Shown here: positions 53,693-61,284 of the stretch, in pieces
Layout of the letters: every line of letters starts with the position of its first letter
Numbering within the stretch: the first letter of the stretch is position 1
NCBI RefSeq assembly: GCF_019457595.1
Contig: NZ_CP080419.1
Span: forward strand, 4,154,001-4,218,000
Direction of reading: 5' to 3'
Source of the DNA: Shewanella psychrotolerans
GTDB taxonomy: Bacteria; Pseudomonadota; Gammaproteobacteria; Enterobacterales; Shewanellaceae
DNA length: 64,000 nucleotides
Made by a program: the position numbers and the translations under genes
The notes under the pieces: model-generated
What the model saw: only the letters and a program-made list of their open reading frames with translations
Databases searched by the model: none
What the model was told of the DNA's origin: nothing

Positions 53693-54958
53693 TCATTGCT
53701 CGATTAAACGAGATGCGATTTTAAATTGCTCTGCTAATGCCCCTTTATTCTCTGCAACTACCTTGAGGCCAGCCTGCCTGGTCTTTAGATATGCCACATT
53801 ATCATCAAACTTATCCACCAGCTGTAGCACTAGATCATCAGAGGACTCGACAACACTCAGGGCTCCAGCCTGTTCGAGCATCTGAGTAATTTCGGCAAAG
53901 TCCCGATGGTTAGGCCCCACGTAAACAGGTAACCCGAGTGCTGCTGGCTCTAATGGATTATGGCCTCCGTTAGTGATAAGCGTACCGCCAACAAACGCTT
54001 GATCCGCTGCAGCATAGAAGCTAAGTAGTTCACCCATGGTATCGCCAAGTAACACTTGGGTATTTATGCTGACTTCATCACCTTTGCTACGGCGAGCGAA
54101 ATTAAATCCAGCAGCCTTAATCCGATTCGCTGCCACATCGAACTGCTCGGGATGTCTTGGCACCATAATCAATAGCGCTTCAGGAAAGCGAATCAACAGA
54201 TTTTTATGGCTAGCCAAGATGATATCGAACTCACCGGGGTGTACGCTGCCAGCCACCCAAACAGGGGTATCGACTCGCTGCCATTGACTACGTAATAGGG
54301 CTGCTTTATCGATATGTTGTTGCCCTATTGAGAGATCGAACTTAAGACTGCCGCACACTTTCACTTTATCAGGCTCAACACCTAACGCGATGAAACGCTT
54401 AGCCGCTTGATGAGACTGCGCAGCGATGACATCTAAAGCCTGCAACATCGGCGTCGACAATTTAGGGCGCTGCAGGTATTGCTTAGCCGATTTTTCAGAT
54501 AAGCGAGCATTGGCTAACATTAATTTAATACCACGGCGTTTAGCTTGATAAATAAGGTTGGGCCAAAGCTCTGTTTCCATAATGATGCATTGCTTGGGCT
54601 GCACTTGCTTAATAAAACGCGCTACGCACCAAGAAATATCAAAAGGCAGATAACAGTGCTGCACCCGTTCGCCAAAAGCTTTAGTCACTTCAGCGGAGCC
54701 CGTCGGACTTGTCGTAGTGACCGTTACGCTAAGCTGCGGGTACTTCTCCATGAGTTTGTTGATCAGCGGGATCGCTGCCAAGGTCTCCCCCATGGACACC
54801 GAGTGAATCAATAAATCAGTTGATTGCAAACGACTCAATCCGAAACGTTCCCCCCAACGCCCTCGATAACTGGGGCTTTTAATCGCTCGCATAGCTAAAT
54901 AAAGCACCAACAAAGGAGAAAGCAGATATAGCAGGGAAGAGTATAAGATTCGATTCAT
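53693..54958 (-). CDS. waaA: Lipid A Kdo transferase WaaA
   Basis: A 421-residue inner-membrane-associated glycosyltransferase with an N-terminal anchor (~4-22), then RGRWGERFG, the catalytic-base motif HSVSMGET (Glu58), TTTSPTGSAEV, METELWPNL and the C-terminal GGTLITNGGHNPLEPAALG nucleotide site. It transfers Kdo from CMP-Kdo to lipid A. Together with kdkA it marks the end of the LPS region. It is the only gene between kdkA and the tetR genes. Confidence 0.95.
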   Translation of the reverse strand: MNRILYSSLLYLLSPLLVLYLAMRAIKSPSYRGRWGERFGLSRLQSTDLLIHSVSMGETLAAIPLINKLMEKYPQLSVTVTTTSPTGSAEVTKAFGERVQHCYLPFDISWCVARFIKQVQPKQCIIMETELWPNLIYQAKRRGIKLMLANARLSEKSAKQYLQRPKLSTPMLQALDVIAAQSHQAAKRFIALGVEPDKVKVCGSLKFDLSIGQQHIDKAALLRSQWQRVDTPVWVAGSVHPGEFDIILASHKNLLIRFPEALLIMVPRHPEQFDVAANRIKAAGFNFARRSKGDEVSINTQVLLGDTMGELLSFYAAADQAFVGGTLITNGGHNPLEPAALGLPVYVGPNHRDFAEITQMLEQAGALSVVESSDDLVLQLVDKFDDNVAYLKTRQAGLKVVAENKGALAEQFKIASRLIEQ

Positions 54959-55120
54959 AAAAGTGTACGCTTGATTGCATTTTGTTTGCTTAGTTGCCGT
55001 AATACTAACATAAGCACAGTAAACCGAGACATTTCGGGCGCCACATCTGCTAACAACCCCATTTCCGGCATAACTTCAATTTAAGGTAAAAAAATCGCAC
55101 CTTAAAGCAGCGGTAATCGC

Positions 55121-55439
55121 ATGAAAAACAGCGAAAAATATGTCCACGTTAGCCTAGAGCGATTAAACATAAAAGGTGAACGGTGTATTACCACTAACCA
55201 TATTACTTGCAGTATATATGGCTATTAGCCTAGGTCATCTCTATCACTTTAAGAATAAAGAAGACATCATTCATTTTACCTTCAGCCTTTATGAAAGCTT
55301 GCTTAGAGTGTTCATGATTTTTAAGGCGCACGCAACATCAACCTCTATCGCGACCTTTAACCGTCTAGAGGAGCGCGACCAAATGTTAGCGCAGCCTCAA
55401 AGTTGCCAAACATCCTCGTTAAGCGTACAACTAGAATGA
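55121..55439 (+). pseudogene. Decayed, internally deleted copy of the adjacent tetR gene
   Basis: The start ATGAAAAACAGCGAAAAATA and its translation (MKNSEKYVHVSL...GERCITTNHI) match the first residues of the intact tetR at 55611 (MKTRDKIIHTSL...GERSITTNHI). The helix-turn-helix end (LYHFKNKEDIIHFTFSLYES) and the gene end (LLRVFMIFKAHAT) also match, but the ~110 residues between, i.e. the ligand-binding core, are missing and stops and frame shifts interrupt it. It is a tandem duplicate that has lost function. Confidence 0.85.
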
Positions 55440-55610
55440 TGCCAGATAGCCACTGGTCTGATTAGCCACTAATTGACTTTTGTTAAGCGCATGTTTACCT
55501 TTTCAGACTCCGTTACGGTACGGTGCTGAACAATTAAATGACTAACAATTTAAAGCCCACTTCAGAATAATAATTGAACAACACCTTTAACTGACCTATT
55601 TAGGATCCTC

Positions 55611-56261
55611 ATGAAAACCCGCGACAAAATTATACATACCAGCCTGGCACTCTTTAACGAGCATGGTGAACGTAGCATTACCACCAATCATATCGCCGCG
55701 CACCTTGGGATTAGTCCGGGCAACCTCTACTACCATTTTCGCAATAAAGAAGACATTATTCGCTCAATTTTCACCCTCTATGCACAGCATCTGGAATCGG
55801 GTTTCCAGCCTTATGAGGGAGAAGAGGTTGATGTGGATCTGCTCATCGGCTATTTCGATGCCCTATTTTATACCTTGTGGCAATTCCGTTTTATGTACTC
55901 CAATCTAGTGATCATACTTGGCAGAGATGAAGAGCTAAACCGACTATATACCGAAACTCAACAGCGCTTTTTAACTCGCGCAACCAGTATCTTGTCTAAG
56001 TTAAAACAAGATGGCGTGTTAGTGATTGATGATAATGAAATAACGCCGCTCGCCGATACCATTCGTATGGTGGCCTGCTTTTGGATTAGCAACCGTTTAA
56101 CACATTCTGCCACAACAAAAATTACTAAAACCTCGCTATATGAGGGCTTACTTAGAGTCCTAATGATTTTTAAGGCCTATGCGACAGAAAGCTCAAGGCC
56201 TACATTTTTACGTCTGGAGCAACATTACCAAGCGCTCGCTAAAAATGAACAAGAAGACTAA
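55611..56261 (+). CDS. TetR/AcrR family regulator
   Basis: A 216-residue protein. Its N-terminal helix-turn-helix (~1-55) includes FNEHGERSITTNHIAAHLGI then SPGNLYYHFRNKEDIIRSIF, typical of TetR-type DNA binding. The C-terminal helical ligand domain (~60-215) is not assignable to a signal. ATTTAGGATCCTC gives an AGGA ribosome site before ATG 55611. It is closed by a good terminator. The decayed copy upstream shows that this gene was once duplicated. Target unknown. Confidence 0.92.
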   Translation: MKTRDKIIHTSLALFNEHGERSITTNHIAAHLGISPGNLYYHFRNKEDIIRSIFTLYAQHLESGFQPYEGEEVDVDLLIGYFDALFYTLWQFRFMYSNLVIILGRDEELNRLYTETQQRFLTRATSILSKLKQDGVLVIDDNEITPLADTIRMVACFWISNRLTHSATTKITKTSLYEGLLRVLMIFKAYATESSRPTFLRLEQHYQALAKNEQED

Positions 56262-56262
56262 C

Positions 56263-56292
56263 CAAAGGGTCCAAATGGACCCTTTGTTTTTT
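56263..56292 (+). terminator. Terminator after tetR
   Basis: Perfect 10-bp stem CAAAGGGTCC (56263-56272) with GGACCCTTTG (56277-56286), 4-base loop and six T. Confidence 0.92.
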
Positions 56293-56731
56293 ACCCTACT
56301 CGTCAATACACAATGAAACATCGTTGAATACCCACAATCTTTTAGGAACGCTTTTTGTGATATTTCACATTATTTTTTGTTATGCGAAAGTAGCACTAGC
56401 ACTATCTTAGTTAATAGCTAAAAAAAAGATTGTCGCACTAGACTTGTTTAAGGGTAGAATTCGCCCAACCTATAGCTTAGAGCAAGCGATGCAAGCAGTA
56501 CCTAGATAGCGGTTAACGCTTATAGATGTAGCAGAAAATGAGAGTGAAATTGGACTACACTCACTTTTTGGTTATTCCGTCACTTGGTGAACTCTAAGAT
56601 CCTGTAAGCAGTAATGCGAACTAAAAAAATCCCTAACTTATACATTTTGCCCATTGCCCTTTATTTAAGTCAGTACGGTCGATGAAATATAAATGATAAA
56701 AATAAAATCAAATGAAAGAAGGAGATAACAG
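56293..56731. other. Leader region of kbl-tdh
   Basis: About 440 bases without a gene. A palindrome TGTGATATTTCACA (56356-56369) resembles a CRP site but has a 4-base centre instead of 6, so its binder is uncertain. Ahead of kbl stands a strong ribosome site (GAAGGAGAT, 56718-56726) serving a GTG start. No clear -35/-10 pair was found. Confidence 0.5.
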
Positions 56732-57925
56732 GTGGCAACAACCTCATTCTACGATCAAATTAATCAGCAGCTTGCTGAAGTAAAAGCGGAAGGCTTATAT
56801 AAAAGTGAGCGCGTTATTGCCTCTCCTCAGCAAACCGAAATTGAAGTCAACGGTACCGAAGTAATGAACTTCTGTGCTAACAACTATCTTGGCCTCGCCA
56901 ACCACCCTGAACTCATCTCTGCAGCGCAGCAAGGGCTAAGTGACCATGGATTTGGCATGGCATCGGTGCGTTTTATTTGCGGCACCCAAGATATTCACAA
57001 GCAACTTGAAGCCAGCCTGAGTGAATTTTTAGGGATGGAAGATACTATTCTGTACTCCTCTTGCTTTGACGCTAACGCTGGGCTTTTCGAAACGCTGCTA
57101 GGCGCAGAAGATGCCATCATCTCAGATGCACTAAACCACGCCTCAATCATCGATGGTGTTCGTCTATGTAAAGCTAAGCGTTTCCGCTATGCCAACAACG
57201 ATATGGCCGATTTAGAAACCCAACTCAAAGCGGCGAAAGAGGCTGGCGCACGTCATATCCTTATCGCCACGGACGGCGTGTTTTCAATGGACGGCGTTAT
57301 CGCGAATCTTAAAGGCGTGTGCGACCTTGCTGACAAGTACGGTGCACTCGTCATGGTTGATGATTCACATGCTGTGGGCTTTATCGGTCAAAATGGCCGC
57401 GGTACCCACGAATACTGTGACGTGATGGATAGAGTCGACATCATTACCGGTACTTTAGGTAAGGCGTTAGGCGGTGCATCGGGTGGATTTACTTCTGCTA
57501 AGAAAGAGGTGATTGACTGGTTGCGTCAACGCTCTCGTCCTTATCTGTTTTCTAATTCATTAGCGCCATCAATCGTAACAGCATCAATCCATGTACTTGA
57601 GATGCTCAAATCTGGCCAAGCACTGCGTGAAGCCGTTTGGGAAAACAGCCGTTACTTCCGTGAAAAAATGACCGAAGCAGGCTTTACCCTAGGCGGTGCG
57701 GATCATGCAATCATCCCTGTGATGATTGGTGATGCTAAGCTCGCTGGTGATTTTGCCAATCGTCTACTCGAAGAGAATATCTATGTTATTGGCTTCTCTT
57801 TCCCTGTAGTACCAAAAGGTCAGGCCCGTATTCGTACTCAAATGTCTGCCGCCCACACCCGCGAGCAGTTAGATCGTGCTATCGATGCCTTTACCCGTAT
57901 CGCTAAAGAGATGGGCATAATTTAG
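56732..57925 (+). CDS. kbl: Glycine C-acetyltransferase (2-amino-3-ketobutyrate CoA ligase)
   Basis: A 397-residue PLP enzyme (E. coli Kbl 398). GTG is the start, with GAAGGAGAT well placed before it. Lys244 in TGTLGKALGGASGG binds PLP. NFCANNYLGLANHP, DALNHASIIDG and VDDSHAVGF are conserved. It cleaves 2-amino-3-ketobutyrate with CoA to glycine and acetyl-CoA. tdh follows after a few bases. Confidence 0.97.
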   Translation: MATTSFYDQINQQLAEVKAEGLYKSERVIASPQQTEIEVNGTEVMNFCANNYLGLANHPELISAAQQGLSDHGFGMASVRFICGTQDIHKQLEASLSEFLGMEDTILYSSCFDANAGLFETLLGAEDAIISDALNHASIIDGVRLCKAKRFRYANNDMADLETQLKAAKEAGARHILIATDGVFSMDGVIANLKGVCDLADKYGALVMVDDSHAVGFIGQNGRGTHEYCDVMDRVDIITGTLGKALGGASGGFTSAKKEVIDWLRQRSRPYLFSNSLAPSIVTASIHVLEMLKSGQALREAVWENSRYFREKMTEAGFTLGGADHAIIPVMIGDAKLAGDFANRLLEENIYVIGFSFPVVPKGQARIRTQMSAAHTREQLDRAIDAFTRIAKEMGII

Positions 57926-57934
57926 GACTCAATG

Positions 57935-58960
57935 ATGAAAGCGTTAAGTAAATTAAAGCCTGAAGAAGGCATCTGGATGGTTGATGCGCCAAAACCTGAA
58001 GTTGGCCATAACGATCTGTTAATCAAAATTCGTAAAACGGCTATCTGCGGTACCGATGTCCATATCTATAACTGGGATGAGTGGTCGCAAAATACCATTC
58101 CCGTTCCTATGGTTGTTGGCCATGAATATGTAGGTGAAGTCGTTGAAATAGGCCAAGAGGTCCGTGGCTTTGCCATTGGCGATCGTGTTTCTGGTGAAGG
58201 CCATATTACCTGTGGACACTGCCGTAATTGCCGAGCAGGCCGCACCCATCTTTGCCGTAACACCTCAGGTGTTGGGGTTAATCGTGAAGGTGCATTCGCC
58301 GAATATCTGGTGATCCCTGCATTTAACGCCTTTAAGATCCCTGATGACATCTCTGACGACTTAGCGTCTATCTTCGACCCATTTGGTAACGCGGTGCATA
58401 CCGCCCTATCATTTGATCTTGTTGGTGAAGATGTGCTGATCACGGGAGCGGGTCCCATCGGTATAATGGCGGCAGCAGTATGCCGACATGTCGGCGCGCG
58501 TCACGTAGTGATAACGGATGTAAACGAATACCGCCTAGAACTTGCGAAGAAAATGGGCGCCACTCGAGCCGTCAATGTCGCCAAAGAAAAACTTGAAGAT
58601 GTCATGCAAGATTTAGGGATGACAGAAGGATTCGATGTTGGTCTTGAAATGTCTGGTGTCCCTGCGGCATTCCATTCAATGTTAGATACCATGAACCATG
58701 GTGGTAAAGTTGCAATGCTAGGGATCCCTGACGGTGAAATGGCGATTGACTGGAGCAAGGTGATCTTTAAAGGATTAATCATCAAAGGTATCTATGGCCG
58801 TGAGATGTTTGAAACTTGGTACAAGATGGCAAGCCTTATTCAATCTGGCCTTGATATCTCTCCTATTATCACTCACCACTTTAAAGTCGATGATTTCCAA
58901 GCAGGTTTTGACGCTATGCGCTCAGGCCAATCAGGTAAGGTGATCCTAAGCTGGGATTAA
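57935..58960 (+). CDS. tdh: L-threonine 3-dehydrogenase
   Basis: Two adjacent ATG codons; the second (57935) is preferred as AGGA is better spaced and the 341-residue product matches E. coli Tdh exactly in length. The zinc alcohol-dehydrogenase fold is intact: Cys38 in TAICGTDVHI, VVGHEYVGEVV, the structural zinc set CGHCRNCRAGRTHLC and GAGPIGIMAA for NAD. It oxidises threonine to 2-amino-3-ketobutyrate, the substrate of Kbl, so kbl-tdh forms the threonine-to-glycine operon. Confidence 0.97.
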   Translation: MKALSKLKPEEGIWMVDAPKPEVGHNDLLIKIRKTAICGTDVHIYNWDEWSQNTIPVPMVVGHEYVGEVVEIGQEVRGFAIGDRVSGEGHITCGHCRNCRAGRTHLCRNTSGVGVNREGAFAEYLVIPAFNAFKIPDDISDDLASIFDPFGNAVHTALSFDLVGEDVLITGAGPIGIMAAAVCRHVGARHVVITDVNEYRLELAKKMGATRAVNVAKEKLEDVMQDLGMTEGFDVGLEMSGVPAAFHSMLDTMNHGGKVAMLGIPDGEMAIDWSKVIFKGLIIKGIYGREMFETWYKMASLIQSGLDISPIITHHFKVDDFQAGFDAMRSGQSGKVILSWD

Positions 58961-58974
58961 TCGGATACTAGATA

Positions 58975-59010
58975 GCAATATGAAGCTGTACAGCTGCAGC
59001 TTCATATTGC
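58975..59010. terminator. Hairpin after tdh (weak terminator)
   Basis: A 14-bp perfect stem (58975-58988 with 58997-59010), 8-base loop, but no T run follows. It may stabilise the kbl-tdh mRNA end or act as a rho-dependent or weak terminator. Confidence 0.55.
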
Positions 59011-59046
59011 ACACTCCCTTAAAGTCTCTATTTTTACGGATTTACT

Positions 59047-59352
59047 ATGTCAGCCTTTCAACACCTTAGTGTTAATCAACTCATCCATCTGCAGCAAGAA
59101 AATAGCCAACTGCAAGTTGTCGATATTCGTGATACAGCTAGTTTCGAAGCGGGACACATTCCTCATTCGACTAACTTAACGAACGAAAATCTTGCCGCCT
59201 TCATTGGCGATGCCGATATGGATAAACCATTGGTGGTGGTTTGCTACCATGGCATCAGCAGTCAAAATGCCGCACAATACCTAAATGAACAAGGTTTTGA
59301 TGACGTCTATAGCCTAGATGGAGGCTTTCAAGCTTGGCGCGATGCCAACTAA
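59047..59352 (+). CDS. glpE: Thiosulfate sulfurtransferase GlpE
   Basis: A 101-residue single-domain rhodanese. The catalytic loop CYHGISS has Cys66 (E. coli Cys65), with VVDIRDTASFEAGHIPHS before it and LDGGFQAW near the end. It transfers sulfur from thiosulfate to acceptors. It is followed after 19 bases by glpG, as in E. coli, but the glpR/glpD genes are absent here. Confidence 0.95.
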   Translation: MSAFQHLSVNQLIHLQQENSQLQVVDIRDTASFEAGHIPHSTNLTNENLAAFIGDADMDKPLVVVCYHGISSQNAAQYLNEQGFDDVYSLDGGFQAWRDAN

Positions 59353-59371
59353 CCTCTACGAGGAGTGCTAA

Positions 59372-60208
59372 ATGCTGGAAATTGGTCACTTACCTAATGC
59401 TCGAGCTGCTCAGGCGTTAATCGACTACCTTAAGGGTCAAGGCATCTATTGCCAGCTCACTCCTACTGAGCAAGGTGTTGTTATTTCGGTAATGCAGGAA
59501 ACAGACTACTCGACAGCCAAAACCGAATATGAACAGTTCATTCAAAATCCCTATGATGAGAAATACCTGAAGGCATCTTGGGATAATGGCAGTGCAGGCA
59601 CTAAATTCGATTACGGAGCGCCGAGTCTACAACTATTTACCCAATTTATCTCTGGTGCAGGCCCGTTAACCTTAGCGATCATCGCCATTTGCAGCGTCAT
59701 CTTTTTAGGCTTCAATATTGGCTTTGCCAACACCCTGTTTGAACATCTATCTTTTTTTGGCGCTGTGCCTAACAGCGGTTTTGAGCAATTTTGGCGAGTA
59801 TTTACCCCAAGCCTAATCCACTTTTCAGCCATGCATATTATCTTCAACTTGCTCTGGTGGTGGTATCTAGGTGGCAAAATAGAGAACCGATTGGGAATAA
59901 GGCCGTTATTGATCTTACTCTTAGTCGCTGGAACCTTGCCCAATATAATTCAATATTATCTCGCGGGACCCAATTTTGGTGGACTCTCAGGAGTGGTTTA
60001 TGCCGTAGTTGGATACACTTGGGTCATGGGTATAAAACGTCCTGAATCAGGTATTGGACTGCCACCAGCCTATATAGGTTTCATGTTACTTTGGCTGGTC
60101 TTTGGCTTTACCGATATGTTTGGACTCTCTATCGCTAACGGTGCTCATATTGGTGGGCTTTTAGTCGGTGTAACCCAAGGGTTTATCGACAGTAAAAAAC
60201 GCACCTAG
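59372..60208 (+). CDS. glpG: Rhomboid intramembrane serine protease GlpG
   Basis: A 278-residue protein with an N-terminal cytoplasmic domain (~1-80) and six membrane helices (~95-270). The catalytic dyad is Ser206 in GGLSGVVYAVVGY and His259 in GAHIGGLLVG. The conserved oxyanion helix motif HIIFNLLWWW, the L1 WR pair (~141) and the GxxxG-like contacts are present. It cleaves membrane proteins within the bilayer. It ends in a hairpin shared with convergent elbB. Confidence 0.96.
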   Translation: MLEIGHLPNARAAQALIDYLKGQGIYCQLTPTEQGVVISVMQETDYSTAKTEYEQFIQNPYDEKYLKASWDNGSAGTKFDYGAPSLQLFTQFISGAGPLTLAIIAICSVIFLGFNIGFANTLFEHLSFFGAVPNSGFEQFWRVFTPSLIHFSAMHIIFNLLWWWYLGGKIENRLGIRPLLILLLVAGTLPNIIQYYLAGPNFGGLSGVVYAVVGYTWVMGIKRPESGIGLPPAYIGFMLLWLVFGFTDMFGLSIANGAHIGGLLVGVTQGFIDSKKRT

Positions 60209-60221
60209 GCATCTGCCTAGG
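60204..60221. terminator. Hairpin between glpG and elbB
   Basis: CCTAGGC (60204-60210) pairs with GCCTAGG (60215-60221) across a 4-base loop, overlapping the end of glpG. The T run after it is poor, so termination strength is uncertain. Confidence 0.5.
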
Positions 60222-60241
60222 CCGTTTGCAAAGCTCTAGGG

Positions 60242-60898
60242 TTAAGCGGCAAGTTCTAATACTTTTTTTACCAGCTTTTCAATGCCAATGTGAGCCTGAG
60301 CGATATTTTCAGCGAGCATATAAGCAGGTGTACTTACCAGTTTATTGGCCTCATCGACAACAATTTGCTCAACATTGGCATCGACATGCTTACCACCCAT
60401 TACATTAAATGCATGGGCCGTTTCGCTGTCATGGCCAATAGTCCCCAGAGCACCTGTCTTATATAATTTAGGTATCATGACTGGCGAGATACAGATGAAA
60501 CCAACAGGTTTTTTAGCTTCGATAAACTCGTTGATGAATGTTTCAACTTCAGGGGCCACATCGCAATCGCTACCATTCACCGCAAAATTACATAAGTTCT
60601 TGGCAGCACCAAATCCGCCTGGGATAACTAAGGCATCAAACACTTCGATCTCTAGATCTGTCGTTGCCTTTATCTCACCACGAGCGATCCTTGCAGACTC
60701 TACTAATACATTACGCTTATCATCGACATTCACTTCACCAGTTAAGTGATTAACTACATGCATCTGCTCAATATCTGGGGCAAAGCATTGATAGCTCGCA
60801 CCCGCTTGCGTTAAACACAGCAAGGTCAGCACCGCTTCATGGAGTTCGCTTCCATCGAAGACCCCTGAGCCACTCAACAAAACAGCTATTTTTTTCAT
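60242..60898 (-). CDS. elbB: Glyoxalase ElbB (DJ-1/PfpI family)
   Basis: A 218-residue protein of the DJ-1/PfpI fold: MKKIAVLLSGSGVFDGSELH at the start, VIPGGFGAAKNLCNFA, and PVGFICISPVMIPKL, where Cys is the conserved nucleophile. E. coli ElbB has weak glyoxalase activity and was linked to isoprenoid synthesis; its physiological role is unclear. AAAAACTCC in the leader gives GGAGTTTTT near the ATG. Convergent with glpG. Confidence 0.95.
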   Translation of the reverse strand: MKKIAVLLSGSGVFDGSELHEAVLTLLCLTQAGASYQCFAPDIEQMHVVNHLTGEVNVDDKRNVLVESARIARGEIKATTDLEIEVFDALVIPGGFGAAKNLCNFAVNGSDCDVAPEVETFINEFIEAKKPVGFICISPVMIPKLYKTGALGTIGHDSETAHAFNVMGGKHVDANVEQIVVDEANKLVSTPAYMLAENIAQAHIGIEKLVKKVLELAA

Positions 60899-61284
60899 TA
60901 AAAACTCCTTTTATAGATCCAATGATTTTAACAAAGCAACAACAAACCGCTTGATCTGTTTGTTTTTCGTGCTAAGTTAGTTCATCGACTTTATCAAGGC
61001 AGTTCTGATTCGCCAAGTAAGAGTTGAAAAAATGGATTCAAAATAAAAAGTCCACAAATTAGGAAGTTTTACCTGGAAGTAATACCTAGTTCACAAAAAA
61101 AATTAAAAACATAAAAATCAATAACTTGAATCACTGTATTTAATCGTTGTCGTGATACCAACATTTTGAAAAAATTTTAGCTCACAGACTTATCCACAGC
61201 CTAGTGAGTAATTTTGCGTGGCCGAAATCCTCTTGATGTGGCATGCTAGCGCCATCATCGAACTCCGATAAATGAATTAAAATT
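60899..61284. other. Divergent spacer elbB-polA with a DnaA-box 9-mer
   Basis: About 385 bases without a gene. A perfect DnaA 9-mer TTATCCACA occupies 61190-61198, some 90 bases before polA. AT-rich tracts precede it. It is a single strong box, without the repeated cluster of a replication origin. The polA promoter should lie in the last ~100 bases but I see no convincing hexamer pair. Confidence 0.55.

Noticed and set aside
60345..60749. 134-codon ORF opposite elbB
   Set aside because: Shadow frame; elbB itself has all DJ-1 family motifs.
61190..61198. Replication origin suggested by a DnaA box
   Set aside because: A single box without a cluster, DnaA gene or other origin features.
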